A stretch of DNA of 64,000 nucleotides from Mikania micrantha (Eukaryota > Streptophyta > Magnoliopsida > Asterales > Asteraceae). Made by a program: the position numbers and the translations under genes. Positions 56,668-64,000 of this stretch are shown one piece after another (the stretch's first letter is position 1; every line of letters begins with the position of its first letter). The notes under the pieces were generated by a model that made no database searches, had not been told where the DNA came from, and saw only the letters and a list, made by a program, of their open reading frames with translations. The stretch is taken from contig CM018682.1 in assembly GCA_009363875.1 (NCBI GenBank), positions 58,426,031-58,490,030 on the forward strand, written 5' to 3'.

Positions 56668-57830
56668 CAGGGGCGGATGTGTCGGGTGGGTTCACTGGAA
56701 CCCACCGTGAATCGTTAGCAGGAAAAAGTTTTTTCTCGAAAAAGTTAAAATGTAGGGTGAGCCCATTTATATTTTAAGAGTGAATCCTGAATATTATGAA
56801 ATCTTTAAATTTTTTAGAGATATCAGATTTAGCAAATGTTACTGCATATTGTAAACGAATATTAAGATTTGATGAAAAAGGCAAAGTGCTAGATTAGAAT
56901 TGAATTCGGAACTTGAAACCGAGCATTGAAAGAGTCAAGAACAATCACTTGAAAGAGTTGGAGATACAAACCGGAGTTCCTATAAAAAAAACTCTTCTCA
57001 ATTTGAAAGCTTTATATCTTGTTGTTATTGATTTGCTTGAATATATAAAAACTTCAGTAGTTGACGGTTCTCACTAAAGTCAAGCAAATGAACTTCAAAT
57101 ATGCTTGAAAACTTTTAATTTTGTATTTTATTTACATTTGATGAAGCATATCTTGGGAGTTACAAACCATTTGTCCGAGGCTATTTAAAAGAAAGATCAA
57201 GACATATTGAATGCCGTCAGATTAGTTAGGTTAATTAAAAAAAATTACAAGCATATCGACTAAAGGTTTTGACTCACTTATAAACGATGTAACTTCATTT
57301 TGTGTTTTCCGCCTAGCGCCGATTTATCCCGATTAATCCTTAGGCGGTATCTCACCGCCCGACTAGTGCATAGCGACTTATACAACCATGGTCAAATGTA
57401 TGGTGGAAAAAAGAAAACATATCAATTATCCATTGGTTTATCATTTAATAAAGTTATTGCTAGTTTTCCCTTTGCAACAAGTGTTGAAAGAAGTTATTCA
57501 TCAATAGAACATTTAAAGACGGATTTGCATAATAGGATGCATGATGGATACTTAAATGATGCTTGTATTTCTTACATTGAAAGCGGGTTCTTACATTGAA
57601 AGGGGTTCTTACAACAAGTTTCAGTCAAAAATATAATACAATGTTTTCAAAAGATGAAATTTGAAGGGAGCAATTATATGTATTTTTTTAATTCGCAAAT
57701 ATTATCGTATTCATATTATCCGGCCAAGATACTTTTTGTATGTTTAATCTAACTGAAACGTTTTAAAATAGTGAATTCACCGAAAAAATTTCTGAATCCG
57801 CCACTAAAAAAATTCCTGAATCCGTCACTG
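56668..57830 (+). mobile_element. hAT-like transposon relic
   Basis: The left end CAGGGGCGGATGTGT and, reversed, the right end CAGTGACGGATTCAG are similar; such CAG-x-GGCGGAT ends are common in plant hAT elements. A fragment of the hAT C-terminal dimerisation domain lies inside. The 8-bp target duplication expected of hAT is not clear, so the ends may be decayed or misplaced. Confidence 0.5.
57415..57599 (+). pseudogene. hAT transposase C-terminal dimerisation fragment
   Basis: About 55 residues include FPFATSVERSYSSIEHLKTD followed by LHNRMHDGYLNDACISYIES. This matches the hAT family C-terminal (Dimer_Tnp_hAT) signature of A/S-x-x-ERxFS-x-x-K-x-x-K...RN-RM...L. It is the same type as the TTF/zinc-finger MYM-like transposases of plants. 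The upstream part of the frame (57300-57414) does not look like transposase. Only a relic. Confidence 0.7.
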
Positions 57831-57850
57831 GATGCTTCGGTTATGACTCA

Positions 57851-58372
57851 GGGGCCGTTTGGTTGGGTCTGAATGATTAAGTACTGAATGGTTAAGATGC
57901 CTGAATGTTTAAGAGGGTCTGAATGTTTAAGTGTTAAACCAATTAAGTGTGTTTGGTTCTAACATCTGAATAAAAAATAAAATTCCAAATCTCTCAAAAA
58001 AAAACCCAACCCAACCCTACCCTACCCTACCCGTCCTCATCCGTTCCCATCGTCATCCAGCTGCCGGAACTCGGAAGCATCACCGCGAGCAACACCGCCG
58101 CCCAGCCGTTCGAATCGTTCGAGGTTACCGCTCGTTTCACAGGTCGAATCGTTTGTGCCGCCCATTGAGACGGTGGTGGTGGCCGATTGGAACCCATTCA
58201 ACGGTGGTGCTAGCCGATTGGAACCCATTTAGACATTCCAAGCCTCCTCTCTTTCTCATTCAGACTCTAACTCAAGTCTGAACCATTCAGACCTTGAGCC
58301 CCATTCAGATGTCGTTTTTTTCTCCCAAACAAACCGTCTTCAGATTCAGACCTATTCAGATCCAGAGCCCCT
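57851..58372. mobile_element. MITE-like element with GGGGCCGTTTGGTT end
   Basis: GGGGCCGTTTGGTTGGGTCT at 57851 and CCCAAACAAACCG plus AGAGCCCC near 58324-58372 are partly complementary, both embedded in repeated TCTGAAT/ATTCAGA motifs. GGGGCCGTTTGGTT is a frequent end of small plant hAT-type MITEs. The middle includes a G+C-rich stretch (58030-58200) without a supported gene. Confidence 0.45.
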
Positions 58373-58993
58373 CAGACAGATTTGAACGTCGACTAAGAGG
58401 CTCAAATGTTACTACTTTGCCTTCCATCTTTCAGGGTCTAACAATAATTACCTATAAATTAACATAAAAAAATATATAGTAAATTAAAATTATACGTACC
58501 ATCAAAATTTCCTGTTGCAACTTTTGCCTCTTTCACTACATCTAACAGATCATCCCACAATGAGTCATTATTGCACCAACAAACCATTATTTCGGTTCAT
58601 TTTACATTGACCATGTGCTTCTGGCTAAAGATTGACCAATTGTATTACTCTTACAAAGTCTAAAAGTTCAAACGAATTAGGCAACAAATTCTTTTGTCAT
58701 TTTCTTTTTTATGGGTCCTACTAAAAAGACAATAAAAAATTAAATAACAATAACAAGAATTTCACATGGGAAGGCCAAGATCTTCAACCTTACGAGGGTC
58801 ACCATCACATCCATTCTGTTAAACACGAAAAACCGCGTTGATGCACGAAAGAAAACAGCAATAATATTGGATTTAAATGAGTATTAAAAGTTACTAATTA
58901 ACCATGATTAAATAAAACACCAAATCATTTCAAATTTTATTGTCACATCGTCTTTTGCCTCCTCGTATGCCTAAAATTATAATCGATGGGTGA
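58373..58993. other. Intergenic DNA
   Basis: No coding sequence or recognisable element beyond AT-rich sequence. Confidence 0.4.
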
Positions 58994-59047
<54 letters not shown>

Positions 59048-59049
59048 TA

Positions 59050-59097
<48 letters not shown>

Positions 59098-59118
59098 ATA
59101 ATAATAATAATTATTGTT
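58994..59118. repeat. (AAT)n followed by (ATT)n: perfect hairpin-forming microsatellite
   Basis: About 18 AAT/ATA-phase triplets run directly into about 16 ATT triplets and then a few AAT again. The two halves are reverse complements, so the array can form a long hairpin or cruciform. Confidence 0.95.
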
Positions 59119-59481
59119 ATTGTTAATATTGTTATTGTTACGAGAAATTGTGTTTTGTGGGATACAATATGAGAAACAAGAAGGTAAACTCAAAGGATTA
59201 TGAGTATAAATAAGAAGAAGAAAGAATTAATTTAAAATTATATAGCAAACTAGAGATGTATTCTTTTCTTGATAATATAAATCTTTCGGTTTATAAACGA
59301 AGAATAAGTCCTTATTTATGGGATATAACTTAAGCCTCTATAGTCAAAAAAAATAATAATAAAAAGAAATCAACAATTAAGGCGTAGAAGACCAAACTTA
59401 TTACATCACATACAAAACAAAGCAAATTTCTTTCAATATTTAAGGTGTGTCACTGTGTAACTGTGTCAGTAAACATGCATA

Positions 59482-59515
<34 letters not shown>

Positions 59516-60589
59516 ATAATTAAAATAAATGAAAAATGATACTTAGGTCATAGTGTAATATATTGGCCTTGCGATATGGATGTGTGGAGTGTCACCTTAA
59601 TGGTGACAACTTAGGAACCCGTCCACCCATGGCGTTAGTGGCGGAGCTTGAGAGTTAGAGAAGGGAGGCGGAAATTTATAAGACTCAAAATACATGTTAA
59701 ATGAAATTGTAAAACAATTAATATCTCTTAATTGTTAATCAGTAATAGATAAACACCAAATTGAGTTTACGTTTTTTTAAAGGTGACGATCCCTAACATG
59801 AAATGAAAAAATTGACTTTAGTTTGGTTTTGTTGTTTTAAAAGAAACAATTTGCCAACCCATGTGTGCAGGTTATATGTGTTGTTTTAGGATAACATGGC
59901 TTTAAGAGTGTCAATGCAAAGGTTGATGATTTAAATGAAATTAAAAAATAATCAATATATATGGTACAAGCTAGCAATATGTGTTTCTTTGCTAAGAAGT
60001 TAAATTATTGTTTGTATGTTTTTATTTCATATTTTGTTCATGTTTGTAGGCATTTGGTTACAAAAGTGTTGGTAAAAGATATCTTGGTTGATTTTGTTGT
60101 CTCCATGTTTGGTATATTGAGGTAATAGAATATGATTATGTCATTTTCATAAAACAAAAGGATTGGGTTTCAAATTATTAAGCTAAAGTTTGTTGTGGAC
60201 CAACACACCTCGCCATTTTAGTGCTATAAAGAAAGCATTATGGTAAGAAAATACAGGGTTTAAGTTAAGAAGGGTATATTATGTTATTAACAATAAAGTT
60301 AGTTTAATTGATTTGTTACACATTTTATTTCAAAGAAATAGATCGAATTGCGTAATAAGAATCATAAAAGCTAAACTATTAAAGCAATAAAATAATGTAT
60401 ATGCATGGGTCTGTTTGTAGGAGCATATAAAGTGATTCACTTAACGCTTGTTTTACGCAGGGTTCAGGAAGGAGGTTAAATTGTTTTGTGATATGGCATA
60501 CGCAAAGTTACCATGCGTATTTGTGAAAGAGACTTATATTTAAAGACTTGAACTCATAACTTTAATGTCACAAAAGAACAATGTTGCCA
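59119..60589. other. AT-rich intergenic DNA with small repeats
   Basis: Contains a (TA)n run at about 59492-59517 and an isolated GTTAGTGGCGGAGCTTGAG (59634) that resembles a hAT-type end without a partner. No gene recognised. Confidence 0.4.
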
Positions 60590-60871
60590 CAACGTAAACA
60601 TGGGTCTATAGCCGCCAAGACCACCGTCTGCCACTGGCACGCGCAACTCACCTCCTAACCCATCACCGACAACTCACCTCCTAACTCATCACCGATAGTC
60701 ACCTTCATTCACCGTTGTACGTTCACTTCTATGTCGATACTTTAGCGGTGATTTTTAATCGTTAGCGACGAAGCATTAGTAGTGATTTGTCGCTGCTAAT
60801 AATATTAGTGATGTTTTTTTAGAGCAATAACGATGCTTTTGTCACCACTAATGACGTTAATTCTTGTAGTG
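60590..60871 (-). mobile_element. Terminus of a CACTA-type (En/Spm) element
   Basis: TTCTTGTAGTG at 60861-60871 is the complement of CACTACAAGAA, the classic CACTA end. The preceding ~130 bp has short repeats (CGACGAAGCATTAGTAGTG, CACCACTAATGACG) of the subterminal kind. The other end was not found nearby; CACTACAAGAG at 41403 lies in unrelated context. Confidence 0.5.
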
Positions 60872-61287
60872 TATTATTAGTTTTATATTATTTGAGCTTA
60901 ATATATTATACAAAAGACAGAATGAATATTAATTGCATAATTTTCTTTTCTTACTTACATTTTATTTTTAATTTTTTACTACATATCGTATGCATATGCA
61001 TACATATGCATGCATATATGATGCACGTGTAATCGTGTATTGTATGTATGTGTACTAATCACTTTTAATAATGACATTTAACAAACTTAAAAAAAGAAAA
61101 TTAAATTTCTTAATCTTGCCTTTAACTTGTAATAATGTTGATGAACAAGATATACAAAAAGGACTATTTAAGGTATTTCAAAAAAGTGCATCTAACCTTG
61201 ATCAAACGTGCATATGAAAAGAAATGACTAAGGAGCTGTGAAAAGCACTATTATATATCCTTCATGTTCAAGCAAAAGCTATTATGA
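60872..61287. other. AT-rich intergenic DNA
   Basis: Nothing recognised apart from an alternating GCATATGCATACATATGCAT tract near 60990-61020. Confidence 0.4.

Positions 61288-61355
<68 letters not shown>
61288..61355. repeat. (TA)n microsatellite, about 68 bp
   Basis: A pure TA run ending at TTAGCTTTTAAG; adjacent to the next foldback element. Confidence 0.95.
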
Positions 61356-61358
<3 letters not shown>

Positions 61359-61373
61359 CTTTTAAGTTTTAAA

Positions 61374-61768
61374 TAAAAAGTCTATTTTGCCTAAGAAGGC
61401 TAAAAAACATTTTTAAAACATCGAAAACCGACCTAAACGAACTCCGATTGAGCTCATTTCGATGGCATTGGAATCGTCTCATCGAACCCTACAATATTAG
61501 CTTTTAAGTTTTAACTTTAATAAATATTTTTGAAGTTTAGATTTTAGGCTTGGTTTTTGATTTTTTTAAGTTTTATCTTTAGACATGGTTTGTTTTTAAA
61601 GTTTTGGTTTAGTATTTAGGTTTATTGTTTACAATTTAATGTTTGTATTTTAGGGTTCAACAAGCCGGTTCCAATGATGCAAAAATTAATTCAATCGAAG
61701 TTTGTTTAGGTCGGTTTTCGTGTTTTTGAAAATCCTTCTTAGCCTTCTTAGGCAAAATTGACTTTTTA
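61374..61768. mobile_element. Foldback element with ~115-bp imperfect inverted arms
   Basis: The left arm TAAAAAGTCTATTTTGCC...GAAAACCGACCTAAACGAAC...CATTGGAA...GAACCCTA pairs with the right arm TAGGGTTCAA...TTCCAATGATG...GTTTAGGTCGGTTTTC...GGCAAAATTGACTTTTTA. The ~160-bp centre is T-rich with no gene. TA runs lie on both sides. Confidence 0.8.
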
Positions 61769-61800
61769 GGGGAACCTTCCCCTATATATATATATATATA

Positions 61801-63091
61801 GGGGATAGAATTTTTAATAACCTTCATCTTTTGCTACAACTCATTAACCATCATCCAATGGTTACTTGAAAAAGGTAAGTGTGTAGGATCGTGTCACGTG
61901 TCAATTCTTTTGTCTTTAATATGAAGGGCATTTAGGACATTTGTCATTTATTTAAAGTTTACCCCCTTTTTTTTTAAACATTCATAACTTTTTTATACTA
62001 TATTATTTTTAAAAAAATTGCACCATTATACTCGTCTCATTTTTCTCTTTAATTTCGTTAGAGTTTCGACTAGTTTTTTTTTTAATTTTTTTGATGTCAT
62101 GTATTTACATCATTGTAACGAGCTTAACGATAGCAAATTAATTAGAAATTTTTTAAAACAATAGTAAATTACAGTAATGTAACTAAAAATAAAGTAATGT
62201 AACACAAAATGAAGTAATTTACAATGACATAATTAACGGTGACGTAACACATTATTTACAGTGATGTAATTTTCTCTTTAATTCCTGTTATAATGTTGAC
62301 TAGTTTTTTTAATTTTTTTTCCCATTGTCCATTATTAAACATCGATATAACGAACATAAAAATAACACATTATTTTGAATTTTTTTCTAACAATGATAAA
62401 TTACAGTGATGTAATATAACACATTATTTTATTTTTTCACTAACAATGATAATTATAATGATAAATTATAATGATGTAATACAACACATTATTTTGATTT
62501 TTTTCTCTAATAATGATGATTATAGTGATGTAATTTATCATTGTTCGAAAAAAATTCAAACTAATTTGTTGTATTTAGGCTCGTTACAAATTAGGGATGA
62601 GCAAAAAGCCAAAAAAAACCGAACCGAAACCGAATTAACCGAAAAAACCGAACCGAAACCAAATTAACCGAAAAAAACCGAAACCAGATTTTACGTCAAT
62701 GTAAATTACATCACGATAAATTACGTCAGTGTAAATTACATCACTGTAATTTATCATTTTTAAAAAAATTTCGAATAAATTTGTTATATTTAAGATCGTT
62801 ACAATGATGTAAATATAGGGCATCTAAAAAAGTAAAAAGAATTAGTCGAGACTATAACGGAATTAAAGAAAAAAATGAGACGAATATAATGGTGCAATTT
62901 TTTTTAAAAAATAATATATTATAAAAAAGTTATTGATGTTTAAAAACGGGGGGGGGGGGACTTATAAAGGTAAAATGACTATGATGCCCTTTTTAATATT
63001 TTAATGAAATGCTTATGTGTAAATTTATGATTGGTTGAAATGGGTTATGTAGTTGTAGCAAAAGATGAGGGTTATTTTTTTAACCTTCCCC
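61801..63091. mobile_element. Palindromic MITE-like element E1 flanked by TA runs
   Basis: The left end AGGGGATAG...TTAATAACCTTCATCTTTTG, CTACAACTCATTAACC is mirrored by the right end TTGTAGC, AAAAGATGAGGGTTAT, CCTTCCCCT. The arms also share internal blocks (TGCACCATTATACTCGTCTC on the left; GAGACGAATATAATGGTGCA on the right). The centre has repeats of ACAATGATAAATTACA and an AACCGAACCGAAACCGAA tract (62617-62690). A G12 run lies at 62948-62959. No coding sequence. Confidence 0.75.
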
Positions 63092-63121
63092 TATATATAT
63101 ATATATGTGATATATATATGT
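63092..63121. repeat. TA-rich junction between two inverted element copies
   Basis: TATATATATATATGTGATATATATATGTGATA separates E1 from an inverted relative. Confidence 0.8.
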
Positions 63122-64000
63122 GATAACCCATTAACTATCATCCAATGGTTAATTTTAAAAGTAAGTGTATAGGATCGCGACACGTGACATTATTATTTTA
63201 TTAATATGAGAGGGCATTTTAGACATTTTGTTACCACTCAAAAAGCTAGAATTAATATGGTAGTGACAAGTGTCATCATCTAAGATATTCTAATAAATTT
63301 AATTTTTAATATAAAGTTTACCCCATTCTTTTTTAAACATTAATAACTTTTTTATAATATATTATTTTTTAAAAAAAATTGCACCATTATATTCGTCTCA
63401 TTTTTCTCTTTAATTCCGTTATAGTCTCGACTAATTTTTTTTACTTTTTTTAGATGCCCTATATTTACATCATTGTAACGAGCTTAAATATAACCAATTT
63501 ATTTGAATTTTTTTTAAAAATGATAAATTACAGTAATGTAATTTAAATTGACGTAATTTATTGTGATGTAATTTACATTGACGTAAAATTCGGTTTCGGT
63601 TTTTTCGGTTAATTTGGTTCCGGTTCGGTTTTTTCGGTTAATTTGGTTTCGGTTTGGTTTTTTTTTGGCTTTTTGTTTATCCCTAATTTGTAACGAGCCT
63701 AAATACAACAAATTAGTTTGAATTGTTTTCGAACAATGATAAATTACATCACTATAATTATCATTGTTAGAGAAATAAAATCAAAATAATGTGTTATATT
63801 ACATCACTGTAATTTATCATTGTAATTATCATTGTTAGAGAAAAAATAAAATAATGTGTTATATTAATTACATCACTGTAATTTATCATTGTTAGAAAAA
63901 AATTCAAAATAATGTGTTATATTTATGCTCGTTATATCGATGTTAATAATGGGCAATGAGAAAAAAAAATTAAAAAAACTAGTCAAAATTATAACGGGAA
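63122..64000. mobile_element. E2: inverted copy of E1, running off the window
   Basis: 63290-64000 is close to the reverse complement of 62270-62950: GGTTTCGGTTTTTTCGG against the AACCGAAACCGAA tract, the same AATGATAAATTACATCAC blocks, and TTATAACGGGAA at the edge against TTCCTGTTATAATG at 62282. Its left end resembles E1's left end but lacks about 20 bp (the CTTCATCTTTTGC segment). Confidence 0.75.

Noticed and set aside
58037..58228. 63-codon frame on the minus strand in a G+C-rich patch
   Set aside because: No domain, no homology recognised, and it lies inside a MITE-like element.

Overview
This is plant nuclear DNA, almost certainly from a eudicot and probably from the Asteraceae. The evidence is an intron-containing plant shugoshin gene, plant-specific LTR retrotransposon lineages primed by initiator-methionine tRNA, and a relic resembling the FAR1 N-terminus. 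The family-level guess rests on remembered resemblance of the retroelement proteins to daisy-family sequences. At least 75% of the window is transposable-element DNA and only one host gene is visible.

Layout. 1-8049: a minus-strand Ty1/copia element of Sirevirus type (element A), running off the left edge. It has an LTR, PBS, frameshifted gag and pol, and the start of an extra env-like ORF. It sits inside a plus-strand copia pol relic (element D, 8050-9555). 9556-15251: decayed, partly duplicated Ty3/gypsy-like LTR material. 15533-32220: a complete, young Sirevirus (element B) with 636-bp LTRs, an ATTAC target duplication, gag, pol and a ~1,040-residue env-like ORF. Its gag is split near codon 21 by a 2.8-kb solo LTR (16906-19726) with its own GACAG duplication. 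33692-37321: a ten-exon shugoshin-like gene of 298 residues. 39719-55514: a decayed DNA transposon between (TA)n tracts, carrying a FAR1/MULE-like fragment and ~0.8-kb internal repeats. It is interrupted by a Ty3/gypsy chromovirus (element C, 42305-53128) whose gag-pol ORF of 1,519 residues is intact. 55515-64000: foldback elements next to TA microsatellites, a hAT-like relic, a CACTA-type terminus, a hairpin-forming AAT/ATT array, and a very large inverted repeat at the right edge.

How it fits together. Insertions are nested (A in D; solo LTR in B; C in the FAR1-like element), which gives a relative order of events. B (four differences between its 636-bp LTRs by eye) and C (about six substitutions over ~1.5 kb of comparable LTR) are recent. 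The most interesting pattern is in the Sireviruses. Each carries its own short motif array twice, once in the LTR before the TATA box and again, with another TATA-like site, ahead of the env-like ORF. In B the motif is a CATTCG-S-CGAATG palindrome and in A it is CATCTGATG/CTCATCAGA. This looks like an internal promoter module for the third ORF, with acceptor-like splice sites at the pol and env-like starts as an alternative route. Neither has been tested; both are inferences from sequence.
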